From Pseudeuparius sepicola (Eukaryota > Arthropoda > Insecta > Coleoptera > Anthribidae), in NCBI GenBank assembly GCA_963920635.1, contig OY987306.1:10434001-10498000 (forward strand): a stretch of DNA of 64,000 nt, in the 5' to 3' direction. A program made the position numbers and the translations under genes. The notes beneath the pieces are model-generated. The model ran no database searches and had not been told where the DNA came from. It saw only the letters and a program-made list of their open reading frames with translations. Position 1 is the first letter of the stretch. Each line of letters begins with the position of its first letter. Below are positions 23,824 to 34,685 of this stretch, piece by piece.

Positions 23824-24052
23824 ACAATGTGGATACAAATTGTGGAATATTCCTTATATTTCTTAAAATATTCCTCATATCAAAAACACGTTTTAATAAA
23901 AGTTTAGGGGAAATTATTATTATTATTAGGATGTATTATTATCACTAAACGGGAAATAATTACCCCTAACACTTTTATTAAAACATGTTTTTGATATAAA
24001 GAATATTTTAAGAATTAATAAGCAATATTCCACAATTTGTATCCACACTTTG
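23824..24052. mobile_element. 230-bp palindromic MITE
   Basis: GTGGATACAAATTGTGGAAT at the left pairs with ATTCCACAATTTGTATCCAC at the right; the complementarity continues through AATATT and TTTTAATAAAAGT to a short loop that holds (ATT)n. Non-coding. Confidence 0.92.
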
Positions 24053-24084
24053 AGATACTTATATTTACAAAATAATCTAATGCT

Positions 24085-24148
24085 GAATTTAATTGTCGAG
24101 GCCTCTGGCCAGGGTATAAAAAATTGAACTTCAGTGCCTTGGTACATA
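24085..24148. repeat. One end of the 110-bp MITE family
   Basis: CTTCAGTGCCTTGGTACATA matches the right end of the palindromic MITE at 10,645-10,755; the left end has only GTCGAGGCCTCTGGCC in common with that element's GC-rich loop. Confidence 0.65.
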
Positions 24149-25319
24149 AATAACTATTGTTCGGCTTTCATTGTCTCTATTTGTTTATTCACGACGTTTC
24201 GTTCAGTTGTGAGCACTCACGGTTTTTTTCTCACTTGAAAACGGAAAATAAAATTCAATTCGTCTAATATAAGTTGACATAAACTTATTATAGAAATTTG
24301 TCTACATCGGCGTAAACAAACACTTGCAATATCTGGAGTGCACGCAATTTGAGTACATTACCTTGCATGTATCTGTTTTCCACACAACTTCGAAGTTTCA
24401 ACAAACCTGAGCCAGCAGGTGTGTGGCTGACACCCGCGGAATAAATAATAAAATAAATTCCCGGCGTCCTAAAAGCACGTCTCTCGCAGAAACTTAAAAA
24501 TCGCCCAGGTCGGTATACTCCGGACACGGACCTGTAGGTATGTATGTCACCACCGCTATCTCAATGGCGGCGGTATTCAAGGCGCGAAAACTCCTATATC
24601 GGAGCTCCAACTTCGCAGGTGGAATTTCGGAACATTCAGAATGCGTTCTATCAGATATATACGACTTTGCTACATGGACCCCATCGGCGACGGAAACCGC
24701 ACGAAATATAGTTTCTAAAGCTACTGGAAAATTCCCCATCGGGGACGGAAAACGCACGAAATATAGTTTCTAAAGCTACTGGAAAATTTATCGTGTGGTG
24801 AAGCTATGTTTATTATTTATAGGTATCTATTTGTATAGGTATTTACTTTGAATAAAGAATCCCAGGAAGGAGTCAAAGCTCTATAGGCATCATGAAATAT
24901 GTGAGATGGAAATCGCTCTCGCCAAGTTGTGACACAATATTTTGATATCTGACAGGTGCGATAAGTGCCAGTATGTGTCGCTTGAAACAGCATAAAAAAC
25001 CCTAATGGGCTAGTCTGGTCATATAGAAAACTGCATGCAGGCGGATAGTAGAAGTTTAGTAGACTCCCCTTGCATATTTCATTTTTGCCAGTTCCTCTTA
25101 GTTTTTAGCTTTGCTTTTAAAAGATGCTGCTAGGATCTAGATACAATCGATATGCTGAAAGTCCTCTGCAGCTAAGTTCACACAATCTTCCTAGTTATTA
25201 TTTGTGGATTGTCTATTTTTTCCAAATCTAACCTAACCACTTGTCTTTGGTACCTATACTTCAAACATTTCAAACTGAAATAATTTTATTTTGAGATTTT
25301 AGTTTTAACGTTATTATAA
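24149..25319. other. No gene seen; contains a 55-bp tandem duplication
   Basis: Between 24,679 and 24,789 a unit starting CCCCATCGG(C/G)GACGGAAA repeats twice with a 55-bp period; copy 2 begins at 24,734. The sequence around 24,530-24,700 is richer in GC than its surroundings. No domain is recognised in either strand's frames. Confidence 0.6.
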
Positions 25320-26924
25320 GGGAAAGTCGCCGAATTTCGGATACTACTTTAAATTTACTAAGTATTTATTATACAGAAGTGTTTTTTATTTATTTTTTCA
25401 TATAAGCATACAGGGTGTTCGAAAAATAGACGGAGATATTTTAGAGGGTGATTCCCTGTTAAGAAATATGAAAAAAAGTTTCTATAAACATGGGTCCGGA
25501 AATGCAGAGTTTTCAAGATACAGGATGTTAAATAAAAAAAAATAAAACATGAAATTATTAATGTCTTAAAAATTATTTACTCGATTCTGTTGAAATTTGG
25601 CAATGTTATTTGTTGTATTAAGAGGCTAATTTCGCCCTAACTAGATTAAATTTATTAAGTCCAGTGGCGTCCCGGGGGGCACCTTAGCGAATATTATTAT
25701 CAAAAAAATGTACGCCACTACCTTTTTTGTAACTTTAATATTTTTTGTTTGATTAAGCATCTAAAAATACAACTTCTTTCCCTCTTGTATTGTTTTCCTG
25801 TCTCACTTCGTTTTCGAGAAAAAAAAACCGTTTTATTGCATGTCACTGGACAAAATTGGTTGTAGTGTACTTTATGTTATGATATTGGAAAAGTTGCAAT
25901 AACACTCTTTCCTAGAAATGCTTTTGATTATTTGTTTTCCAAGGCACTTGTGATTTTTTTTTGCAAAATTTGATAAACCAATTTTGTCCAGTGACATGCA
26001 ATATATTTAACATCCTGTATCTTGAAAACTCTGCATTTCCGGACCCATGTTTATAGAAACTTTTTTTCATATTTCTTAACAGGGAATCACCCTCTAAAAT
26101 ATCTCCGTCTATTTTTCGAACACCCTGTATATGCAACGTGTTATAATGAAACAAAATTTATTGTCAAAAGAATTTTACTACATTTGTTTTTTCCAAGACA
26201 ACGATGGTATATGCATTCGGTACATTTTGGTGCGACTGAAAAATGGTTCCTAATTTCGGACACTGTATCCGAAATTAAGAGACTAGGTACTTTCTACAAG
26301 TGTAAAAACTATATATTTAAACAAAAGGCGCACACATACGTTTTTTCTAGCTTCTTTATTAGCTTGTTTGATGTAATTTCCAATGTTTCGGGACCGAAAC
26401 AAAATTGGAGACATTAGGATAGGTAGGTATCCCATTTGTTTTCCTCTGATCTCATTATAATAGCCAGTTTCAATGGATCTGTCACTTTTTCTGAAAATAA
26501 ACAATTTACTCGCAACCAGCATATTATATTAAGCCAGAATTTTGGGTTTCTGGTATCCGAAATTAGGAACTTCAGACTATCCGAAATTAGGCACCTTTTC
26601 ACTTTTTAGGTTGGAGTAATGCAGTACTGTTATTTTTGAATTCTGTTTAATTGTGAGTAGAATACCGGCTTAATTAATATATTAACTTACATAGGACGCA
26701 AACACAAAATTCTGAAACGATTATTTCAAAGCTCAAACCGCCACTGAACATAAAACTTCGCCATACAATTTAGACGTTTGGAGCTGCCATCTAATGGAGA
26801 GAGATTGTACCACTACAATATTGCATAGTGGGCTTAATTTGACTTTTCGCATTGTATAGGGTGTGGTTTCAATTAAAAACCCTATCCGAAATTAGGAAAC
26901 CATCCGAAATTAGGCGACTTTCCT
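25320..26924. mobile_element. 1.6-kb TIR element with CCGAAATTAGG motifs, holding a nested element
   Basis: GGGAAAGTCGCCGAATTTCGGAT (start 25,320) and ATCCGAAATTAGGCGACTTTCC (ending 26,924) are inverted termini with one mismatch. The core motif ATCCGAAATTA(G/A)G recurs at about 26,250 (inverted), 26,266, 26,554, 26,580, 26,884 and 26,903, as expected for subterminal transposase sites. The foldback at 25,409-26,129 sits inside. No transposase remains. Confidence 0.85.
25409..26129. mobile_element. 0.72-kb foldback MITE nested in the 25.3-26.9 kb element
   Basis: TACAGGGTGTTCGAAAAATA at 25,409 and TATTTTTCGAACACCCTGTA ending 26,129 are terminal inverted repeats extended to about 140 bp by GGTCCGGAAATGCAGAG with its complement. 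A second inner pair (CACTGGACAAAATTGGT and complement) lies nearer the centre. The nesting makes it younger than the host element. Non-coding. Confidence 0.92.
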
Positions 26925-28059
26925 CTACCTAACGAGTTTTTATTATTATCTATATCTATTAAAACCAAAACTGACCTTATTTATCTGCTTACTAAAATAA
27001 CAAACCGTTCTATGTAATATCTATAATGTAGGTAGGTAGGAAACATATAGAAACGTCTATTAGAGGTATAAAATCCAAGATTCTCCTCATGAAGATGTTA
27101 GTGATTCGTGTTCTGTTTTTTGTGCTGTTTTCTGTATCAAGCCAATAATGAATAGTGGATGTTGAATACATAATTACCTTTTAATGTAAGTAAATTTAGA
27201 TACAAGCTATAATATAATTGCAATGTATTTTTTTTTACCCAGCTTGAAGAAAACACATAATAAATTGGAGAAAATGCATACAAGGTCCACGCATTCGCCT
27301 TCGATTAAAACCTGAAGGTCTGCTCCATATTTTTTCACCAAAACTAGCATCCCAAATTTCAAAAGAGGAAAATAAGCATTTTATAAACCAAGAATATGTC
27401 GAGTAAGAACATAATGACGAGGAAAAATAACATCCATGATACTTGGTATCATGGTCTATATTTACATAGCAAGAATATGTACTAACTAATCTAATATCAA
27501 AAATATAATAATTTACCCACCCTTGTACTATTCCCTGTTCTATTTCCTGGTGAAAATAGATCTAAATTGTTTATATAATATCAGTGCAACACATATATTG
27601 GCACCATAATAGGAATATTGTTGGAATAAGCTTTTTCAAAACTCTACTCCATACTTTCTGCAGCTTATTATTAAACTTCACTAGGCCACTTTCACAAGCA
27701 CTAAAAGGAAAATATGTTTTCAAATAAACAAAATATGTATACGGAAATACTGTGGGATTTAAGTACTTACATTATTTATTTATAAAAGTTATTAATGGGT
27801 ACCCACCCTCCAGGCTTTTGTATCTAACAACAGGGAGACTTGAAGCAAGCAGTTTTATTCTTACAATCCATCTCATCCAGCAGATAGCAGGTAATCATAT
27901 TTTAAGCTGCCATGCTGTCATACTGTCAGCCCACAAATAATCACTAACCAATTAGGTACCCTGAAGTTGCCACACACGGTTTTGATACAGATCCATGGAT
28001 ATATTATGATGTCGATAAAGAAGATTACTACTACCTTAAATATCTTAAGGTATTATCAA
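26925..28059. other. No feature recognised
   Basis: AT-rich sequence. I looked for the reverse-transcriptase part of the Penelope fragment that starts near 28,060 and did not find it, so that element is 5'-truncated. Confidence 0.45.
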
Positions 28060-28530
28060 ATTTCTAAAATTGTGGATATTTATCTTGGACAAGGGGCCTT
28101 TTAGGGAACTAGATGACTGTAGTTCACCATTGCAATCATTAAATTATTTTTTCAAATTTAATCGTACTATCCCATTAAAAGATATTACACCAATTTCTAA
28201 TAAATCAAATGTCGTTTATTGTTTTCGTTGTTACAATTATGATAAAAATCATGTATTTCTGGCCATAAAAGGGATTGCAAAATAAATAAAAATATTTCGG
28301 CACTTTCTGAACATCTAATATAACGTAAATGAACATGTTCTTAATACTGGACACATAATTAATTTCAATAATGTTAAAACTCTTCAGCAAGAAAAAATTA
28401 CCACAAAAGATTTTTTTGGAAATGGTTGAAATTCAAAAGGAAGCAAAAGCAATGAACAAAAGAACATATATTCAAGATTTAAGCTCTATGTACACTTATA
28501 TTTTATTTTTGCATAAAAATTAACTTCATT
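28060..28530 (+). pseudogene. Penelope-like element, C-terminal GIY-YIG part
   Basis: Plus-strand pieces give SNKSNVVYCFRCYNYDKN (about 28,195-28,250), which aligns with the start of the GIY-YIG endonuclease of Penelope-like elements. ISALSEH (about 28,290) and TGHIINFNNVKTLQQEKI (about 28,350-28,400), then FLEMVEIQKEAKAMNKRT (about 28,415-28,470) and the closing DLSSMYTYIL follow. These are the standard C-terminal blocks of Penelope proteins in the right order. Stops and shifts occur between blocks. The element would cut target DNA and reverse-transcribe its RNA; only the endonuclease end survives. Confidence 0.85.
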
Positions 28531-29054
28531 GTTATATAAATGTAAGTATTCAACTTAATGATAAATATAAAATTAATTTTTTCTCTCTCTAGCCTTCATG
28601 AAGTTCTAAAACTAAGAACAATAGCTTAGAATTTATTATAAATGGTGCAGTTTTTGAAGATTATATCTTCTGCTGAAAGTACTCGTGATTGTCATTTACA
28701 TTATCTAGCTTATTATAAAAATACTTAATGCAGAATGTGATTGTGATTAGGTATAGCAATGATGTTTTTTTTGCTAGTAACCTGAGAAATCACCATTATT
28801 TGCCTCATTCCTCTAATGAGAAGTAATATTTCTCTCCTTAGGTAAATAATGAAAAATTTTCTATATTTTTAATAAAAAAATTCAACAGTGGTAAGTATGG
28901 GATGATGGAAATTATAAAAATATTATTTGAAATTATCTGTCTATTCCTTCATGTCCTGTATTAATAGAATTATTATTTGTAACAGGTATATGTACTTCTG
29001 TATTATGAATATTTTTCGTATTTTGTGAACATTCATTGACACTTGGCACTTAAT
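28531..29054. other. No feature recognised
   Basis: AT-rich spacer between a plus-strand Penelope fragment and a minus-strand Crypton relic; may include untranslated ends of either. Confidence 0.4.
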
Positions 29055-30060
29055 CATTAGTTGCCTGGAAGTTTTCTAGGACAGCACCTTGACGTACAAA
29101 GGAAAAGGAAGATAAACCTACTTAAATTTTCATTGGATAAGGTTGGTTTTTGTACTAATTTAGCAATTCTCTTCTTGTCAGCTATTGATTCCTCAATATA
29201 TCTTTCAGCCACTGTAGCAGACATCCACCCGCCGTGCCTTTTTAAACTTAGTACCTAAGTCTCCTCAATTTTCTGCCAGAAGTGTTGCCGAACTGCGCCT
29301 TAGAGAATGACCAGTATAACACTTAGGATTTTCTAATTTCAGTTACTGAGCCATGACACCTGGTACTTTGCTAATAGTATTGTGCCCAATATTTTGTTTA
29401 ATATGTTTACCTCCACGGTATGTCAGTCAGTTGGCCTGTTAGGTAGGTATTTTTTAACAACATTAATCCATTGTGGCTCCGCAATAACAAACTTCCTAGA
29501 TGTTCCATTCTTTAAATTAGGAATATTTATTACAATGTCTAAATCATCAATAACCATATTGTACAGTTCATCAATCTGTTCTGCAGGCACCTTCCACCCC
29601 AATTACCACAATCACATAGAATATAGTTTTTGTAAAAAGATAAACATAAATTTTAATGAAATGTACCTTTTTTGCTAGATATTCATCATCAGGAGCTTCA
29701 ATTATAAATTTATCAATTTCTTTTTTTGCAAATACACATGACTTTTGGGTTTATAAGCATTAATTTTCTGTTTTAAAAATGCTGTGAGTTTACAAAACTT
29801 TGAAATGTCAATGTTTTCTTTTATTTTAGGAGTGGCTTTCCACATGGAATAATTTGCCCACAATGTTGATACTATTCTGCAGTCAGCTTTTTCTTTGAAA
29901 TATACCAATAAAACATTTTCTGTTATTTTAACAGCTTTCTTTTTTCACACCATGTTTTTAATTGAGTGTATATGCATTCATATATACAATCTCTTCGATT
30001 TTTCTGGCAACAAATCACTGCTTGCACTAATTGCTGCATCTCTAAGTCACCCATTTTCCA
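29055..30060 (-). pseudogene. Crypton-type tyrosine recombinase relic
   Basis: Minus-strand pieces follow the order of the animal Crypton tyrosine recombinase. The core-binding part gives ITENVLLVYFKEKADCRIVS and KENIDISKFCKLTAFLKQK (about 29,780-29,930), then FIIEAPDDEYLAKK (about 29,660-29,705). The first catalytic Arg block is GACR.DEL (about 29,590-29,605). The His-x-x-Arg block is YTGHSLRRSSATLLAE (about 29,270-29,318). KRHGGWMSATVAERYIEES, with the likely nucleophile Tyr in AERYI, lies at 29,185-29,245. Such enzymes recombine circular DNA through a Tyr-DNA bond. At least three frameshifts and a stop break the gene; no start codon can be trusted. Key residues are readable, so decay is moderate. 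Confidence 0.88.
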
Positions 30061-30216
30061 ATTATTTTATGAACACGCTTTACCTAGAACTTTTAAGTAG
30101 CATCTATTTTCTAGAGAATTCAACGCCTGCCAATATGAACCAATGAAATGATATGATTTTTGAAATATTAACCAATCAGGTGATGATTTCAGCGATAATA
30201 CCACTAGTGGTATTTT

Positions 30217-31643
30217 CGTATGTAATATCACAAGTGCCGGAAATGTTATCGATAATTTTTTCGAAAGCGTTATTTTGCCTAGAAAGATCACGAGTATAAA
30301 TTCTTCGCTCTCGGGATTTTATCAGAAAATAAAAGCCCAATTTGTACCAGTGGTTTTGCTAATGGGCAAAATAGGGCTTGAGAATAAAATTATCTAGAAA
30401 ACTTTCCGGCACGAGTGGTACTAGGTATTTGTCGAGATTATTTCTCGAATACGATTTACTAATTTCTGTATTATTTTTTTCTATGTTTACATTTCCAAAA
30501 CGATTAATTTTGAACGAGTTTATTGACAGCTTTGAGCGTTCGAGTAAACAAACATGACCCTTGGATATCCAAGGCAAATGCGATTATACCTACACAATGT
30601 CAGCGTTGGTTTATTTTCTGAATGTGTCATAAATTTAAACGGAGACGGAGGTCCAATAACAAAAATTTAGCAATGTAAAAGTTATATAAAATCATTGATA
30701 CTAGTACCGCAACATAATTTATAAGCTGCATAATTTAGAACAGTGTGAAACACACAAACTTTAAGAAGTAGGTACGTGTTTGTATCCAACAGATTCGCGG
30801 TTGCTAAGTAACGAAGTGATAATTTGCACAATTGTAATTACCGCGATAATTTGCACAAGTGCAATTATCGCTAGCAGAGGCATATGATTGGTTGGATTTT
30901 TATGGAAGGAGCTACCTTATTGGATGCAAGCAGTATGAGGGAAATAATCGTATGTAATATCACAAGTGCCGGAAATTTTATGGATAATTTTTTCGAAAGC
31001 GCTATTTTGCCTAGAAAGATCATTAATTGGTCTTTTATTTTATCTCTGAAAATAAAAGCCCAATTTGTACGAGTGGTTTTGCTAATGGGCAAAATAGCGC
31101 TTGAGAATAAAATTACTTAGAAACATTTCCGGCACGAGTGGTATTTGTTGAGCTTATTTCACAAATACGATTTAATGATTTCTGAATTAATTTTTTCTAT
31201 GTTTACATTTCCAAAACGACTCATTTTCGACGAGTTTATTGACAGTTTCGACTGTAGCATTCGAGTAAACAAACATGACCCTTGGATATCCAAGGCAAAT
31301 GCGATTATACCTACACCCTGTCAGCGTTGGTTTAATTTCTGAATGTGTGTCATAAATTTAAACGGAGACCGAGGTCTAATAACAATTTAGCAATGTAAAA
31401 GTTATATAAATTCATTGATACAATGCTTAATAATACCGCAACATAATTTATAAGCTGCATAATTTAGAACATTGTAAAACACACCAATTTTAAGAAGTAC
31501 GTGTTTGTATCGAACAGATAAGCAACGAAGTGATAATTATTACACAAGTGGTATTACCGCTTTGCTTTTGCACAAGGCATATGATTTATTGGATTTTTAT
31601 GGAAGGAGCTACCTTATTGGATGCAAGCAGTACGAGGGAAATA
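30217..31643. repeat. About 730-bp tandem duplication of a palindrome-rich unit
   Basis: CGTATGTAATATCACAAGTG starts at 30,217 and again at 30,948, and the two units match closely through CTTGGATATCCAAGGCAAATG and GCAACATAATTTATAAGCTG. A partial third copy (GGATTTTTATGGAAGGAGCT) begins near 31,595. Each unit has inner hairpins (CAAGTGCCGGAAAT against TTTCCGGCACGAG; GCGCTATTTTGCC against GGGCAAAATAGCGC). It sits immediately upstream of the Crypton relic on that gene's strand. No coding frame is shared between the units. Confidence 0.9.
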
Positions 31644-31799
31644 ATCTCTATATGTCATTGGTACGTAATGAAATTGACAGTGTTGCAATAAGCTGGAATT
31701 TGTTGTAATAATTCGAAAGGAAATGGTTGCTTTACGTTGATTCCGGCGTCTTCATTATAATCTAAAATTCGAAAATCGTTAGGATGAAAAACATGATTT

Positions 31800-32480
31800 T
31801 TTCAGATTTCATTATGTGTCTAATGGCGTTTTTGCTAGAACAAACGATATTTATTTATTTATGTCGAGATTTAATCAAAAAGCCAAAAGCAGAGACACAT
31901 TTTGGAAACCCTTAGAGTTAGCTCATCACCCTGGGACTTTTAGCATTTTCATGCCAAAACACCTCCGAATACAGCAGCAAAAAATAAAAAAGGGGGCACC
32001 AATGTCTGCTTACAACTTATTTTTGAAAATTCCATTAAAAGTTATTTAATCCCCTAAGTTATCCCGACAATATCATGCGATGAAAATCGAACAAGGTGAA
32101 ATATAATTGAGGGAGACATTGATGGATATACCTATTTGGATTTGCCGTTCTACGTAGACCGGGTACAAGACTTTAAAAGCTGCGGGTCAATAATGTATTG
32201 CAATCCATCTTTTACGTCAGCTCTGGCAAATATGGGCAAATTGACAAAATATAAAAATAAACTATCATGATATCACAGTTGCAGTTGCGGATGCTCATGC
32301 TCCTCTAGAAAAAATACGATTTCCTTTTTGCAAAGGTATACTCACAAAGGTTTAATTTTGTACAAAATTTACATCAAAAGAGCAAAATTGAAAGTATCAA
32401 GGGAGAATATTTCCCTAGAGTTTGAAACAAAAATATTGCATGTGTACATCATTGAAACTGTGACAATGAGTAGATTTCAA
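31800..32480 (+). other. Unrecognised possible coding remnant
   Basis: Plus-strand open pieces succeed one another in different frames: a 77-codon frame at 31,816-32,049, then a stretch around 32,110-32,260 reading GDIDGYTYLDLPFYVDRVQD and SALANMGKLTKYKNKLS, then a 60-codon frame at 32,328-32,510. The middle piece has protein-like composition, but I do not recognise a family. It could be an old transposon gene with frameshifts or chance. Confidence 0.3.
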
Positions 32481-32490
32481 ATATCTAAAA

Positions 32491-32945
32491 TATACAGGGT
32501 GTTCTATTAAAAAACATAAGTTTAGTTTGCAACTTTGCAACAAACGTAAGAGAATTTTAAAATGTTAATATCCCTTTCTTTTGAAATGCACATATTCTTA
32601 TCGATAGTTGGCAACAAAAAGTGAATAGAATGGTAAATAAAGTTTTTAAAATTTTCAGAAAGTTATTAATAATTGTCAAAAACGAAATCATTTAATAAAG
32701 GGTTGAAATTTGGCACACTTAGGAAAATTGAAAAAGAAACAAAACGTTTTGAAATTTTAACAACTAAACTCCTTTCTAGGAATTTTATTTTCTAAATGTC
32801 ATTTTTTGACAGATAGCGAAAGTCACCTGTCCAAGTCATTTTTCATATTTTTTAAAGCAAAAGCCAACCCCAAAATTAAATTTCAAAATAAATAATTAAC
32901 AGAATATGTTCCCCTACATGTTGCAAACTATTATAGAAAAGCAAA
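32491..32945. mobile_element. Fragment related to the 57.9-59.3 kb foldback
   Basis: Starts TATACAGGGTGTTC and carries TTGACAGATAGCGAAAGTCA and TTTTTTAAAGCAAAAG.CAACC, both found near the right end of the 57.9-kb element. No right terminal repeat is visible. Confidence 0.65.
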
Positions 32946-33086
32946 AAATCTCTCTTCTCTCTCGATTACCTCGCGTTTCCAATAACAGTGTTACCTGTGG
33001 CCAAAGATTAGGTAAAAAAACGCAATTAAGATCAATACGAAGTTATTATCTTCAGATTTATATTATCTGCCGTTGCACAAAGATTT

Positions 33087-33360
33087 ATGGCCGAATTTAT
33101 CTCGATCACACATTTCGAAATTAACTACTTTCCAATTCCTATTATTTTTTCCCCTAACCGAGCGAACAGTGGGAGAATTAAACTCCCATCTGAATCTGAA
33201 GCAGTTCGAAACAGATAGCCGGGAAGTAATTTAGATCCGAGCGGCCATTTTTCAGGGGGGCTTTTCGCCGTTTCAGCACCGAGCGATTTATTTCGAATCC
33301 GAATCGCGAGTCAGCAGCCGCGGAGGCAATGGCAGATGACCGCAGTTATTTAGATTCTAC
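33087..33360. repeat. GC-rich module family A, copy 1
   Basis: Three copies exist: here, 40,330-40,530 and 43,690-43,985, all in the same orientation. Shared blocks are CAGT.GGAGAATTAAACTC, TCTGAAGCAGTTC, GATAGCCGGGAAGTAATTTA, CATTTTTCAGG, GCTTTTCGCCGTTTCAGCAC and GATTTATTTCG followed by AATCGCG. No terminal repeats, no open frame in common. See findings. Confidence 0.8.
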
Positions 33361-33526
33361 TATGGTGACTAATTAATTATGATTATTAAAGCCTAACATA
33401 ATTAGACCAATAATAACAAATGGCATTCAAATAATTCAAACCGAAACAAATATTCGTTTATGTGTACGGGCTGGTGACTCCATTGCCAGTGTCGGTTTTA
33501 CTTATATATGCCACGCATGCGGAAAG

Positions 33527-34139
33527 TTCAACCCCCCCCCCGAAATAAGCAAAATATTACCTAAAAATACGAGGAGTGAAGAGTTAAATTATTATTACGT
33601 TTGAATATATGTAGTAATAGTAGCGCCTAGCGCCATCTTTTGACGAGAGGCAGACGCAGTTGCAGCCGAACTTGCCTACCCCGAAATCTAGTTTGGAATG
33701 CCTAGATATGTGCGATAAAAACCTTTATCCTAATATTTACACATTACTACAAATCTTGGCTACCATTCCTGTATATCCACTGCTACCCCAGAAAGGTCTT
33801 TGTCGAGCCTAAGGAGACTGAAAAACTATTTACGAAACACTACAAGTAAAAACAGACTTAATGGTTTGGCTCTAATGAACATTCACTATGGAACAGAAAT
33901 TCATGCAGATGAAGTAGTGGATATATTAAAGCCGAAGATTTCTTCTTTAATGGTTTTAGATTTAGCGCAGAGGAACGAAATTAATTTATCCATTTCATTT
34001 AAAGTTAACAACTTTATAAATATGTCGTAGTTTTTCGGATGAATATATAGATATTAAATTTCATGTAAGTATATTTTTGTTGTTTTATTTACTTCTCAAA
34101 CTAAACCCCCCCCAAAACTAAATCCTGGCTACGCCCGTG
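33527..34139 (+). mobile_element. hAT deletion derivative, copy 1, with C-terminal transposase remnant
   Basis: Matches the hAT element at 55,421-56,521 in opposite orientation. The right end CCTGGCTACGCCCGTG stops at 34,139. Inside, the plus strand codes ECLDMCDKNLYPNIYTLLQI and RLNGLALMNIH, the hAT C-terminal dimerisation domain. A two-base insertion at about 33,772 breaks the frame before TATPERS. Compared with the 55-kb copy it lacks promoter, start codon and N-terminal part: a deletion joins GCAGCCGAAC directly to TGCCTACCCCGAAATC. The left tip (CACGGGCGTAGCC) is missing. It cannot move without another source of transposase. Confidence 0.92.
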
Positions 34140-34685
34140 TGTCGCAGGCTTAATATTTGCCACTGACCATGAACGACTGGAAGCGGTACTGGTTTAGTCC
34201 AGTAAAATTAAAGTTAAATTAAGGTTAAATTTAATATTGCAACTCATTGGGTAAGAATTTTTTTCCATCGATAGTACACCATGTAAAAAACTTAAATATG
34301 AGTTTTCGACCATAAACCCCTTGCAGGTTTTCCGCCATCTTGAATTTGGAGATAAATTAGATGTTCGCGGATAATAGCTGTATTTTTAATTTTACCAAAA
34401 AACAATTCTTGAAGGAAAAAAGGTGCTCGGCAAATTTGTATTCTTCACATTTTCTTGAATTTTGCATATTTGTACACATTGAACAGGTTTTCTTTGCAGA
34501 GCCAGACTATAATATTATGAATAAGTAAGTACCTAGTACGGGGAAGCCATTACTTTGAAACTAATTCTTTTCGTTATTATCGCTGGGTTTGGCATAAAAT
34601 AAAACATAATTCTGAGAAAACAAAAGAAAAAACTCTACAAATAAAAAGAGAAGTCTAAAAATAATAAAAAAAATATCATCCTAGG
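34140..34685. other. No feature recognised
   Basis: AT-rich DNA with no supportable gene or repeat. Confidence 0.4.

Noticed and set aside
26022..26417. 131-codon open frame
   Set aside because: It begins in the arm of a foldback MITE and continues into the outer TIR element; no domain.
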